Shown in pieces: positions 13,683-21,679 of a stretch of DNA of 24,159 nucleotides (within the stretch, counting starts at the first letter, position 1; every line of letters begins with the position of its first letter). The notes below the pieces were generated by a model. The model was not told the origin of the DNA and did no database searches. It saw nothing but the letters and a program-made list of their open reading frames with translations. Source of the stretch: Actinobacteria bacterium UBA4426. Its GTDB lineage: Bacteria; Actinomycetota; Actinomycetes; S36-B12. The position numbers were made by a program, and so were the translations under genes. Location: assembly GCA_002390705.1 (NCBI GenBank), contig DGQA01000005.1, forward strand, positions 1-24,159. The letters run 5' to 3'.

Positions 13683-13856
13683 TCAGCATGCGCACGCGGC
13701 TGCAACTTGCCCATCAAGAACCGTCTTCTTGTAGGCGATCCATGACAGTGGTCTGACATGTGGATTTACCGTTTTAAAATTCTCGGTTGCACCATTCGTA
13801 TCGACAAAATTCTTTTTTTTGGCAAAGGGACACAACGAGCAACTACTTAGCTGCAC
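13683..13856 (-). CDS. Possible small Cys-containing protein overlapping the YHYH gene end
   Basis: A GTG at 13856 opens a 57-residue frame overlapping the last 14 bases of the YHYH protein 2 gene. The sequence GGAAAGC precedes it. The product starts MQLSSCSLCPFAKKKNF and ends VLDGQVAAACAC, so it has a CxxC near one end and a CxC at the other (Cys6, 9, 55, 57), with a plausible middle (ENFKTVNPHVRPLSWIAYKK). Metal binding is possible but unproven. I do not recognise the family. An alternative is that it is the original C-terminus of the YHYH protein, put out of frame; a run of eight A residues on the minus strand lies near its beginning. Confidence 0.35.
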   Translation of the reverse strand: MQLSSCSLCPFAKKKNFVDTNGATENFKTVNPHVRPLSWIAYKKTVLDGQVAAACAC

Positions 13857-15117
13857 GCTTTCCAATGGCGGGTCCTTGGTAAGGCGCAAACAGCGGAAGC
13901 GAGGTTGGGTTAAAACCTGCCGGGCACCTGCTGGTAACCAATTCGTAATAGACCGAACGTCCGGGGAAGCGGCCAGTCGGCTCGAAAAACTCGGCGTAGC
14001 ACTGTGGTTCGCAATAGAAGATTGCGGTGTTCGCCGAAGACCTCGTAACTGACTGGTCAGTGTTAATCACGCTTTGATCCCGCAAAGTTCCCTGCATAAC
14101 CGAACATTCAGTTCCACTAGCCCTCACGGTGGAAGACGCCGTGATAGTCATCGCGACCTTCGCTCCCACAATCTCAGCCCCTGTTGAGTCCATCCGTTGG
14201 GTCCAACTATCCCGGGATGTTTTCTGGACTTTGCTCACGAAGCAATTCAAAATGTCCCATTTGCTTTGATGCTGAACGTTATAAAAGTATTTGCCGCTTT
14301 TATCTTTCATTGCTCTGCAGGAGTCCAGCCGCGACTCGACGTCATTGGCTTTGTCAAACCAGCCAAGTGCCAGAATCGGATTAGCATCGTTAGCAATTCC
14401 GATTGGAAGCTTTTTGTCGTCAACGTGGATTTTGCCCAATTCTTCAATCAGGCACTTCGGCGCGATGTGGTAGTGGTAGTCATCTCCGCGCCCCGCGTGA
14501 CCACCGCAATTATCAAGTTCACCCATGTCAAGCGCGTGTTCGCGCAGTGCGGCTTGGGTCCAAGGACTGAACAGTGGAACACCGTCAACTGCAACTCCAA
14601 TTGCGCCCGAACCAGGGCTGACTGTCGTCGATGACGCCTGTGCGACCCTGGGGAAATTCAGCGTGTAATTGTGGGTGCGCGGATACTGTTGGTTGGTAGC
14701 AGTAATGCCGACCATCATTGGCGTGCCAGTGCTCGGCAAACCGGTCGAGCCGAAAGTGATGGTCGTACTTGAGCATCTCAATCCACGGACCTGGCTCGTG
14801 TAGGTGGAAGTCACACACAGCGCATCCACAACAACAGCCTGTTGCACGGTTTTGGCCCCTGTGCGGACCCACACAAGTTTACCCTTACTGCGCTTGCAAG
14901 TGAACTTGCCTTTCTTCTTTCCCTTTTTTTTGCACTTGGTGCCTACCTTGACCTTTGCTGGCTGAGCCCTGGTTTCTACACTCGCTGATTCGTGTTCGCT
15001 TTCATGAGCTTGAGCCGGTGAGCCCGGGACCGCGGCGAGTGCCCCAAATGTGAAAAGGGCTGCGACGATTGTTTTGCCAAGCCGAGACGAGGTGGCTACG
15101 CGCGAGCGATCGTTCAT
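13843..15117 (-). CDS. Secreted YHYH-domain protein with Lys/Cys-rich N-terminal module (YHYH protein 2)
   Basis: This 424-residue protein begins at ATG 15117, with GGAG eight bases before it. The much longer open frame upstream is only the antisense shadow of the TauE gene. A signal peptide ends at AQA (35-37). After it comes the module KCKKKGKKKGKFTCKRSKGK (61-80), a Lys-rich two-Cys pattern seen in many actinobacterial exported proteins. The YHYH core is LDNCGGHAGRGDDYHYHIAP (201-220) with YHYH at 214-217 and Cys204/Cys222 flanking. A Cys-containing tail follows (YCEPQCYAEFFEP). Compared with YHYH protein 1 it lacks the terminal EYPYILGCF block. It lies 149 bases after the TauE/SafE permease gene, and may be cotranscribed with it. 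The function of the domain is unknown. Confidence 0.82.
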   Translation of the reverse strand: MNDRSRVATSSRLGKTIVAALFTFGALAAVPGSPAQAHESEHESASVETRAQPAKVKVGTKCKKKGKKKGKFTCKRSKGKLVWVRTGAKTVQQAVVVDALCVTSTYTSQVRGLRCSSTTITFGSTGLPSTGTPMMVGITATNQQYPRTHNYTLNFPRVAQASSTTVSPGSGAIGVAVDGVPLFSPWTQAALREHALDMGELDNCGGHAGRGDDYHYHIAPKCLIEELGKIHVDDKKLPIGIANDANPILALGWFDKANDVESRLDSCRAMKDKSGKYFYNVQHQSKWDILNCFVSKVQKTSRDSWTQRMDSTGAEIVGAKVAMTITASSTVRASGTECSVMQGTLRDQSVINTDQSVTRSSANTAIFYCEPQCYAEFFEPTGRFPGRSVYYELVTSRCPAGFNPTSLPLFAPYQGPAIGKRAAK

Positions 15118-15266
15118 TGGGACAACTCCAGGGGTTTGAGACGAACATTTGACACACGGTGCATGCTTTACACAGCTTAGAAGCCTCCCGATCCTGGAGA
15201 TATCCATGGGTCCACGGTGCGCGGCAACGTGTGGGCTCCTGCCGGTGTGATTCCTGTGAACGTGGC

Positions 15267-16004
15267 TTATGTACGGGCAGAGCGCAGCAGCCTGGCCGCA
15301 CTCACAAGGAGAAGAATCGCAAAAAATATGGAAGAAACTCGGTCTGACATAACCATGGCAAGCTGGGAGCCGATCAGTGCGGTGGGCACTCCAGCAAGGC
15401 CAATTTTCACAGCAACTGGGATATCGATATTCGCATTTCGATAATTGCTCCATGTCCCCGCGGTCCCCGCGATCAGCGTGACCAGCAAACTCGTTCCTTT
15501 TGCGACCGGAGCTATCGCGCCGAAGAAAATTATCAGAATGGGGACGAGCACCAATCCACCCCCGATGCCAAGCAGTCCTGCTATCGCGCCAATCAAAGCC
15601 CCGATCAAAACCAAAACTATTGCGGTCACGGGTGACAGAGACATTTCTTGGGATGTGACAGGAATATCGATGAAAAGTCTGGCCGCTGTCAGGATCAGGA
15701 TCACAATGAAAATTCGCGTCAACCAAATATTACTTATCAAGCCTAAGAGTTTCGTTCCTATTAGTGCACCAAAGATGCTGCCCAGGCCAAGAAATAATCC
15801 GTACACCACATCAATCGAGTCGTGAAAAATGAAGCCCACTAGGCCCGCTGCGGCAATCGGCAGGATGGCCAGCAGTGAAGTGCCGTGAGATAACCGCTGG
15901 GTGAACTGTAAGAAGACGACCAGCCCCGGAACAATAATGATTCCGCCGCCCACGCCGAAGCTTCCCGAGATCAATCCCGCCATCATTCCAATTACAATCG
16001 GCAC
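15267..16004 (-). CDS. TauE/SafE-family membrane transporter
   Basis: This 245-residue protein has about eight hydrophobic helices and the two homologous halves of the family. Each half starts with a glycine-rich block: GMMAGLISGSFGVGGGIIIVP near the N-terminus and GAIAGLLGIGGGLVLVPILI in the middle. GTSLLAILP and GTSLLVTLI follow them as repeated partner segments. Members export or import small sulfur-containing anions such as sulfite, sulfoacetate or thiosulfate, and some have other substrates; the substrate here cannot be told. The start is GTG 16004 with AAAGGA seven bases before. It is divergent from the ThDP enzyme gene, and the YHYH protein 2 gene lies downstream on the same strand. 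Confidence 0.85.
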   Translation of the reverse strand: MPIVIGMMAGLISGSFGVGGGIIIVPGLVVFLQFTQRLSHGTSLLAILPIAAAGLVGFIFHDSIDVVYGLFLGLGSIFGALIGTKLLGLISNIWLTRIFIVILILTAARLFIDIPVTSQEMSLSPVTAIVLVLIGALIGAIAGLLGIGGGLVLVPILIIFFGAIAPVAKGTSLLVTLIAGTAGTWSNYRNANIDIPVAVKIGLAGVPTALIGSQLAMVMSDRVSSIFFAILLLVSAARLLRSART

Positions 16005-16201
16005 TCGTTGATCCTTTCGTATCTGGCTGGAATTTGCCAGCAGATTAACACTGCGCGTCAGGCGGGAGTAATCACATATAAAGCATTCATCTGGAAAATT
16101 CCGGTACCGTTCAAGGATCCAACTCGGGTGCCCACTTCAGATCAGTCAGAAGAATGTTGCTTCTGTTGGCTCGCTTTGCCTTGCCACATTGATTTCTACT
16201 T

Positions 16202-16231
16202 TTTACGTAAATGAGCGTTGTGTTATATGAT
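16202..16231 (+). promoter_or_regulatory. Promoter of the ThDP enzyme gene, leaderless layout
   Basis: TTTACG (16202-16207) and TATGAT (16226-16231, five of six bases of consensus) are 18 bases apart. The ATG of the ThDP enzyme follows five bases after the -10 box and has no ribosome binding site, so the transcript probably starts at the start codon. Confidence 0.5.
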
Positions 16232-16236
16232 CACGC

Positions 16237-17859
16237 ATGCTGAAAACCACTATCCCAGACCACCTAATCACTAGGTTTCATGAACTTGGTGTTGATAATG
16301 CTTTTGGGATTGTTGGTGATTTCGCGCTGCGGCTCTTCAGTGAACTTTCCAATCGCGACTTTTCAGTCTTAGTAACTACCGATGAACAAGGGGCTGGCTT
16401 CGCAGCAGACGCTTACGCCCGGATCCGTGGCTTTGGGGTTGTTGCCACGACATTTGGGGTTGGCGGCCTTAAAGTTGCAAATGCTGCAGCAAACGCATGG
16501 GCAGAGCAAGTTCCCCTTCTGATTCTCAGCGGTGCACCCGGTGTCGTCGAACGCAAAGGGGAGCCCATGCTGCACCACCGGGTCAAGGATTTTGATACTC
16601 AACTTCGGGTCTTCACTGATCTCACTTGTGCTCAAGCGGTCTTGAACTCGCCACACAATGCAGCGAGTGAAATTGATCAAGTAATTCGAACCATGATTTC
16701 CACCCAGCGGCCCGGGTATATAGAGGTGCCACGTGATGCAGTCACGTGGGAGATCGATACATCAGATCAGAGTCTTGATCCCGATCTTCCCCCAGTTGAT
16801 GCCGAAGCCCAACGCGAAGCAATCGAAGCGGTCCTTACCCAACTGCGTGGTCACAACTCTGCTGCAATTCATGCGGGCACATTCATTGAGCGTCGTGTTC
16901 TCGGTCCAACTCTTTTTGATCTCGCCACCTCTCTCGGTATTCCTGTTGCCACGAGTTCGCTGGCTCGTGGGTGTTTCCCTGAGCGTCACGACTTGGGCCT
17001 GGGCGTGTACTTGGGAGCACTGAGCCCCGAGGAGGTTGTTCAGCGGGTCGAAGGTGCCGATGTGCTCCTCAGCCTTGGTGTTATGCAAACAGATCTCACC
17101 TTGGGCGCTTTCACAGCCAATATTGATCACCACCGACTGATTCTGGCAACCGACACCGAAGTCACTGTTGGTTACTGCACTTTTAAAGATGTGCCGCTAT
17201 GGTCATTCTTGCCGGCTCTCGTTGAAGCAGCGAAAACCGAGTCGATCACGATTGCCCACGATCCGATTCCCGCACATCAGAAATTCTTGCCGACCGATTC
17301 GCCAAACAGCGTTAATCGCACGGTCGCCGCACTTGAATCGCACCTGGACTCGCGCCACGGTCTACTTCTTGATCCGGGGGAAGCCCTTTTTTCATCCGTC
17401 GACATGCGGGTTCCCACCTACGCGCACGCAAGCGCCTACTACGCAACCATGGGTTACGCGGTCCCCGCGGCACTAGGAGTCGGGATTGCCGATCCCGATC
17501 GGCGGCCAGTGGTTGTTGTGGGAGACGGTGCGTTTTCCATGACAGGACTGGAAGTGGCCGCCTGCGCATTTCACCACGTCAATGCAATTTTCGTGGTTCT
17601 TGACAACAACGGCTATGGAACCCAGCGGCCCATAATTGACGGTCCTTTTAATGATATTCCCTCTCTCGCAGTCGAGAATTTGCCCAGCGTGATAGGAACC
17701 GGACTCGGCTGGAAAGTGACCACCGAAAGTGAACTCGATCACGCCTTGAGTACCGCGGTTGCAAGTGATCAAGTGTGCGTGATTCGAGTGATGGTTCCCA
17801 CAGACACACGCAGTCCAGCGCTGACTCGCTTGGGCGCAGCATTGGCAGCCAAAGCGTAA
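16237..17859 (+). CDS. Thiamine-diphosphate 2-oxoacid decarboxylase, pyruvate/indolepyruvate-decarboxylase-like
   Basis: This 540-residue protein has the standard three-domain ThDP enzyme layout. The Pyr domain carries GIVGDFALRLF with Asp28, Glu50 in TTDEQGAGFAADAYAR (activates the cofactor), and the His pair 113-114 in MLHHRVKDFD, matching the HH pair of pyruvate decarboxylase. The C-terminal PP domain has the cofactor motif GDG (429-431) ... NN (457-458). The enzyme should remove CO2 from a 2-keto acid such as pyruvate, phenylpyruvate or indolepyruvate. One key position differs: in NNGYGTQRPIIDGP the catalytic Glu of pyruvate decarboxylases appears as Gln463. Substrate and even activity type are therefore open. 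It is followed 27 bases later by a secreted hydrolase gene with its own -10 box. Confidence 0.82.
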   Translation: MLKTTIPDHLITRFHELGVDNAFGIVGDFALRLFSELSNRDFSVLVTTDEQGAGFAADAYARIRGFGVVATTFGVGGLKVANAAANAWAEQVPLLILSGAPGVVERKGEPMLHHRVKDFDTQLRVFTDLTCAQAVLNSPHNAASEIDQVIRTMISTQRPGYIEVPRDAVTWEIDTSDQSLDPDLPPVDAEAQREAIEAVLTQLRGHNSAAIHAGTFIERRVLGPTLFDLATSLGIPVATSSLARGCFPERHDLGLGVYLGALSPEEVVQRVEGADVLLSLGVMQTDLTLGAFTANIDHHRLILATDTEVTVGYCTFKDVPLWSFLPALVEAAKTESITIAHDPIPAHQKFLPTDSPNSVNRTVAALESHLDSRHGLLLDPGEALFSSVDMRVPTYAHASAYYATMGYAVPAALGVGIADPDRRPVVVVGDGAFSMTGLEVAACAFHHVNAIFVVLDNNGYGTQRPIIDGPFNDIPSLAVENLPSVIGTGLGWKVTTESELDHALSTAVASDQVCVIRVMVPTDTRSPALTRLGAALAAKA

Positions 17860-17886
17860 ACTCGAGATTTGTATTAACTTACGGTC

Positions 17887-18846
17887 ATGTCTTTGTGGTT
17901 TCGCACGCTGATCATTACGGCTTTGACTGGAGCCTTGGGGCTCACAGGAATTGCGCCGGTTGCTGCCGACCAGGTGAGGCCGATCGGGTCATCTATTTCA
18001 GCGGCCCTAGAGCGCGAATATTCCGGTCGTGACCTTAAGGTTCGTAAAGAGTTTAGCGCGAGTTCGCAGTACACAAAACATCGGGTTTCCTACGAATCTG
18101 GTGGGCTCACCATCTCGGGCATCATGGTTAAGCCCCGTGGGAAGGGTCCATTCCCAGTGGTTGTCCTCGCCCACGGCTATATCAATCCGGACACTTATTG
18201 GAGTGGCCAAGGTTTCCGGCGCGAACAAGATTGGTTGGGTCGTAACGGATACGTCGCGCTGCACGTGGACTACCGGAATCATGCGCGCTCTGACAAGGAC
18301 CCGAAAAATGACGTGTCCTTGCGATTAGGTTATGCAGAGGACGTAATCGGTGCGGCACTTGCAGTCGAGGATTCAGAGTTTCGATACCTTGACAGAAACA
18401 AGATCGCGTTATTGGGTCGGTCGATGGGGGGTGGCGTGGCTTTCCAAGCGCTCGTGATGCAGCCTGGAGTATTTGATGCCGCCATTACCTATGCATCAAC
18501 GAGCACTCTCGCTGCAGATAATTTCAATAAGTGGACCCGCAACATGTACCCGGTGGGAAAACAAGTTCTCACCGCCTACGGATCTCCCCGGAAGAACCCG
18601 AAAGTGTGGCAAGACATGTCCAGCCGCTACTTCTTCTCTCGAGTCACCGAGCCGGTCCTAATCATCCATGGAACTAAAGATCAGAGTTGCGACATTTCTT
18701 GGGCTCGGGCAACCCATAAGGAGTTGCAGCGGAACGGGGTTGATGTCACCTACGTCGAGTACCCAGGTGCCCCGCATTACATGTATGGCGAGTGGAGCGA
18801 CTCGATCAAGCAAGTTGATCGCTTTCTGTCCAAGAATCTTGGCTAG
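17887..18846 (+). CDS. Secreted alpha/beta hydrolase (prolyl-oligopeptidase/dienelactone-hydrolase type)
   Basis: The 319-residue protein has a signal peptide (hydrophobic core to about residue 24, likely cleavage near PVAA|D, 25-28). The catalytic triad is clear: Ser179 in LLGRSMGGG, Asp265 in IIHGTKDQS, and His297 in GAPHYMYG. The oxyanion region is VVVLAHGYINPDTYW (91-105). VSYESGGLTISGIMVKPRGKGPFP is the usual entry strand of S9-like and xylan-esterase-like hydrolases. The protein should hydrolyse an ester or peptide bond outside the cell; the substrate is unknown. The ATG lacks a ribosome binding site; TAACTT (17875-17880) ends six bases before it, suggesting a leaderless transcript. Confidence 0.85.
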   Translation: MSLWFRTLIITALTGALGLTGIAPVAADQVRPIGSSISAALEREYSGRDLKVRKEFSASSQYTKHRVSYESGGLTISGIMVKPRGKGPFPVVVLAHGYINPDTYWSGQGFRREQDWLGRNGYVALHVDYRNHARSDKDPKNDVSLRLGYAEDVIGAALAVEDSEFRYLDRNKIALLGRSMGGGVAFQALVMQPGVFDAAITYASTSTLAADNFNKWTRNMYPVGKQVLTAYGSPRKNPKVWQDMSSRYFFSRVTEPVLIIHGTKDQSCDISWARATHKELQRNGVDVTYVEYPGAPHYMYGEWSDSIKQVDRFLSKNLG

Positions 18847-18878
18847 GAAAGTGACCGCAACTGTGGGAGTCTGTAGCC

Positions 18879-19709
18879 ATGGAAGATTTTGCCGCAAAGG
18901 ATTCAACGATGCCTGGGTCGGGATCCACTATCGCAATTGTGCAGGCGCGCATGGGGTCAACTCGATTGCCTGGAAAAGTCCTGGCAGATCTTTGCGGTGC
19001 ACCAGTGTTGCAGCGTCAACTTGAGCGCGTTCGTCGTGCTACGTCGCTGGACCGAGTTGTCGTGGCCACCTCAACGGATGAGACCGATCTTCCCATTGTC
19101 GAGCTGTGTGAAAGTCTCGATGTTCCCTGCTTTCGCGGCGACCTCAATGATGTCTTAGCTCGATTTCTTGGTGCAATCAATGAGTTCAACCCCGAGGTTG
19201 TTGTGCGCATCACCGCGGACTGTCCACTGATCTCCCCCTCAGTTATTGACTCGATCGTTCATTCATTTTTTGAATCTGATTGTGATTACTTATCCAACAC
19301 GCTGGATCCGACTTTTCCTGACGGCGTTGATGTTGAGGTAGTTCGAGTGCGTGCACTTCGCGCTTTGGCACGGCTAGACACCGATATACACGAGCGCGAA
19401 CATGTGACGTTGGGGATTTATCGCCGCCCCGAGCAATTCGTTGTGCGTAATTTCACGGGCGACCCCGATCTGTCCAATTTACGATGGACGGTTGACTCAC
19501 CTGAGGATTTGGAGTTCGTGCGATGGGTCTATACCAAACTTTTTTACACCAACCCCAAATTTGATTTCGCTGAAATTTTGGAATTACTCGGGGAAAACAT
19601 CGGTAAGTCTCGAACGGATTCGGATTCACGGCGCAATTCGGCCCTAGATGGTCTCAACACCGGGGTTATGCAGCACCGAAATTGCGCGCCGAGCCCCACC
19701 GATATATAG
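18879..19709 (+). CDS. SpsF-like cytidylyltransferase-family protein
   Basis: This 276-residue protein has the nucleotidyltransferase fold of the CMP-sugar synthetase group. The signature is TIAIVQARMGSTRLPGKVLADLCG at about 17-40, followed by VVVATSTDETDLPI, CFRGDLNDVLARF, VVRITADCPLISPSVID and WTVDSPEDLEFVRWVY, all typical of the SpsF branch found in nonulosonic-acid and spore-coat polysaccharide gene clusters. It probably activates a sugar for surface glycans. Here it stands alone, with no sugar synthesis genes beside it. The final 35 residues (from about GKSRTDSDS onwards) are polar and not part of the fold. ATG 18879 has GGGAG nine bases upstream; ATG 18909 with AAAGGAT is an equally good start and closer to the family's usual N-terminus. 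Confidence 0.78.
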   Translation: MEDFAAKDSTMPGSGSTIAIVQARMGSTRLPGKVLADLCGAPVLQRQLERVRRATSLDRVVVATSTDETDLPIVELCESLDVPCFRGDLNDVLARFLGAINEFNPEVVVRITADCPLISPSVIDSIVHSFFESDCDYLSNTLDPTFPDGVDVEVVRVRALRALARLDTDIHEREHVTLGIYRRPEQFVVRNFTGDPDLSNLRWTVDSPEDLEFVRWVYTKLFYTNPKFDFAEILELLGENIGKSRTDSDSRRNSALDGLNTGVMQHRNCAPSPTDI

Positions 19710-19750
19710 TTGAACGCTAAAGTACTTAATGGGTAACGAAAGGGAATCAC

Positions 19751-20716
19751 ATGCCTGCTACTACCGCGGATAATTTGACCCTGCCCCGCTTTGAGATTCC
19801 CATTAACTCGGTGCCCCGCGCAGTTAAGCGGATCACAACCGCGCCACAAGGGCATGAAGGTGAAGGCTTCCCCGTGCGCCGGGCATTTGCCATGATCGAA
19901 CAATCCGATCTGGACCCGTTCATCCACATGGATCAAATGGGTGAAGTCGAATACGCACCCGGCGAGCCTAAAGGAACCGCTTGGCACCCCCACCGCGGAT
20001 TTGAAACTTTCACCTACTTAATTGACGGGCAATTTCTGCACCAAGACTCCAATGGCGGCGGCGGAATCATTGAATCCGGTGGCACCCAATACATGACGGC
20101 AGGAGATGGAATCCTGCACATTGAGACCCCGCCAGCCCACTTGGTTGAATCCGGTGGACTATTCCACGGAGTGCAACTGTGGATCAACCTCCCCAAAGAC
20201 AAAAAAAGAATTGCACCGCAGTACCAAGACCTGCAGGGCCTTGACTCCTCGATGGTGACCAGCCCAGACGGTGGAGCGCTCGTTCGGATACTCGCCGGGC
20301 AAGTTGCCCAATTCGCCGGACCAGGTATCTCCCACACCCCTCTTGCAATCACACACGTGACCTTGGCTCCCGGCGCTGAAATAGAAATTCCATGGCGGAA
20401 AGATTTCAATGCACTGGCATACGTCTTGACGGGGGACGGAGCGGTCGGGGCGGAACTGCGCCCCTTCGGGACCGGGCAAATGGCCGTTCTCGCCGATGGC
20501 GACACGGTCAAGATACGTGCCAATCAATCCCAGGAATCACGCTCACCCAATCTTGACGTGTTTCTGATCGGCGGCGTGCCCTTGCGTGAACCAGTCTTCC
20601 AATATGGCCCATTCGTCATGAGCACCAAGGCTGAGGTTATGGAGGCTTTTGAAGACTTCCAAGCAGGTCGCTTTGGGCACATCCCGGCCGACGCCCTAAC
20701 ACCCCACCAAATGTAA
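19751..20716 (+). CDS. Pirin family protein
   Basis: This 321-residue protein is a two-cupin pirin. The N-terminal cupin carries the metal site: His79 and His81 in WHPHRGFETFTYL, and His123 and Glu125 in ILHIETPPAH. This equals the His-His-His-Glu set of human pirin. FHGVQLWINLPKDKKRIAPQYQ is a conserved family block, and IGGVPLREPVFQYGPFVMS near 271-290 is the usual C-terminal signature. Bacterial pirins variously act as quercetin-type dioxygenases or as regulators of central metabolism and redox state; the role here is unknown. The ATG is preceded by AAAGGGAA with good spacing. It lies before, but with its own gap of 75 bases from, the hydroxyproline genes. Confidence 0.92.
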   Translation: MPATTADNLTLPRFEIPINSVPRAVKRITTAPQGHEGEGFPVRRAFAMIEQSDLDPFIHMDQMGEVEYAPGEPKGTAWHPHRGFETFTYLIDGQFLHQDSNGGGGIIESGGTQYMTAGDGILHIETPPAHLVESGGLFHGVQLWINLPKDKKRIAPQYQDLQGLDSSMVTSPDGGALVRILAGQVAQFAGPGISHTPLAITHVTLAPGAEIEIPWRKDFNALAYVLTGDGAVGAELRPFGTGQMAVLADGDTVKIRANQSQESRSPNLDVFLIGGVPLREPVFQYGPFVMSTKAEVMEAFEDFQAGRFGHIPADALTPHQM

Positions 20717-20779
20717 CAACAGGAAAAGCACATCCGTGCACACAAGAACGAGTTTCACTGGCTACAGGTCTTAAACCCC

Positions 20780-20785
20780 TATGCT
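20780..20785 (+). promoter_or_regulatory. -10 box of the hydroxyproline operon
   Basis: TATGCT ends six bases before the GTG at 20792 that begins the first gene, and there is no ribosome binding site. The layout matches the other leaderless starts in the window. No strong -35 box and no obvious operator were found. Confidence 0.35.
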
Positions 20786-20791
20786 TACCTG

Positions 20792-21679
20792 GTGTCTGTG
20801 ACCCCCACTGGAATCTACGTACCGATTGTTACCCCCTTTGATGGGCAAGGGCAAATCAATGTGGAGGAGTTGCGCTCACTACTCACCTCAATGATCGAAT
20901 CTGGGGTTTCTGGTTTCGTGGCGGCCGGGACCACCGGTGAAGGATACGCACTAAGTTTTGATGAACGCCGCCTCATTCTCACGACAATCGTCGACTGTGT
21001 AGACGGAGTTGTTCCAGTGTTCTGTGGAGTAGGCGGCATGAGCACTCATGAGGCGGTTGATCAAGCTCTACTGGCTAAACGCTCTGGCATCACCGGGTTG
21101 ATGCTCGCTGCTCCCGCCTACTGCCTACCCACCGAATCAGAACTTGCCACCCACGTCACGAATGTGGTCAATTCTGTGGAACTCCCCACGGTTCTCTACG
21201 ACTACCCGGATCGGACCGGAGTTTCATTTACCCGCGCCGTTTTGGAAAAAGTAGCCGGCAACGAATTAGTAGTCGGGATCAAAGAAGCCTCCGGTGACCT
21301 CACCCGTATTACTTGGTTAGGTGAAGACTTCAGCGATCAGCTGGCGATTGTATGCGGGACCGATCTTGGCTCTCCGGCATTCCTTGATGCCGGAGTTACC
21401 TGCTGGATCGGCGGAATGGCAAATCTTTTGCCCGCGGCCCACGTTGCAATGTTAGACGCCAACCAAAGAGAAATGGTCTTCGCGGCCATCTCACCGATTC
21501 TTCGCTTCATTGAGTTGGGCGACTACAACGCCAAAGTCAAAGCCGGCATGAATGTACTTGGCGCACATGTCGGTGCACCCCGTGCCCCACTTGAATCATT
21601 TGAAAAAAATGTGTCGGGCCTGGCGGAACTGACGTTATTGCTAGCCGATGCCGGAAAATGGGCACCCAGGTTCACGTGA
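20792..21679 (+). CDS. DHDPS/NAL-family lyase, probable pyrroline-4-hydroxy-2-carboxylate deaminase
   Basis: The 295-residue protein is a TIM-barrel class I aldolase-type enzyme. It shows GTTGE (46-50), the catalytic Tyr136 in LYDYPDRTG and the Schiff-base Lys164 in VVGIKEASGD. It is not the lysine-pathway dihydrodipicolinate synthase by context: it is joined to an FAD imino-acid oxidase and a hydroxyproline epimerase, where the known family member deaminates pyrroline-4-hydroxy-2-carboxylate to 2-oxoglutarate semialdehyde. That assignment is inference from gene order. The start is GTG 20792 (GTG 20798 is possible), with a -10 box directly upstream. The stop overlaps the next gene's GTG by four bases. 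Confidence 0.85.
   Translation: MSVTPTGIYVPIVTPFDGQGQINVEELRSLLTSMIESGVSGFVAAGTTGEGYALSFDERRLILTTIVDCVDGVVPVFCGVGGMSTHEAVDQALLAKRSGITGLMLAAPAYCLPTESELATHVTNVVNSVELPTVLYDYPDRTGVSFTRAVLEKVAGNELVVGIKEASGDLTRITWLGEDFSDQLAIVCGTDLGSPAFLDAGVTCWIGGMANLLPAAHVAMLDANQREMVFAAISPILRFIELGDYNAKVKAGMNVLGAHVGAPRAPLESFEKNVSGLAELTLLLADAGKWAPRFT

Noticed and set aside
15118..15726. Upstream extension of the YHYH protein 2 frame to a 627-residue product
   Set aside because: The extra part is antisense-frame noise over the TauE/SafE gene (Cys/His/Arg-rich, no family pattern). ATG 15117 has a ribosome binding site and a good signal peptide follows.
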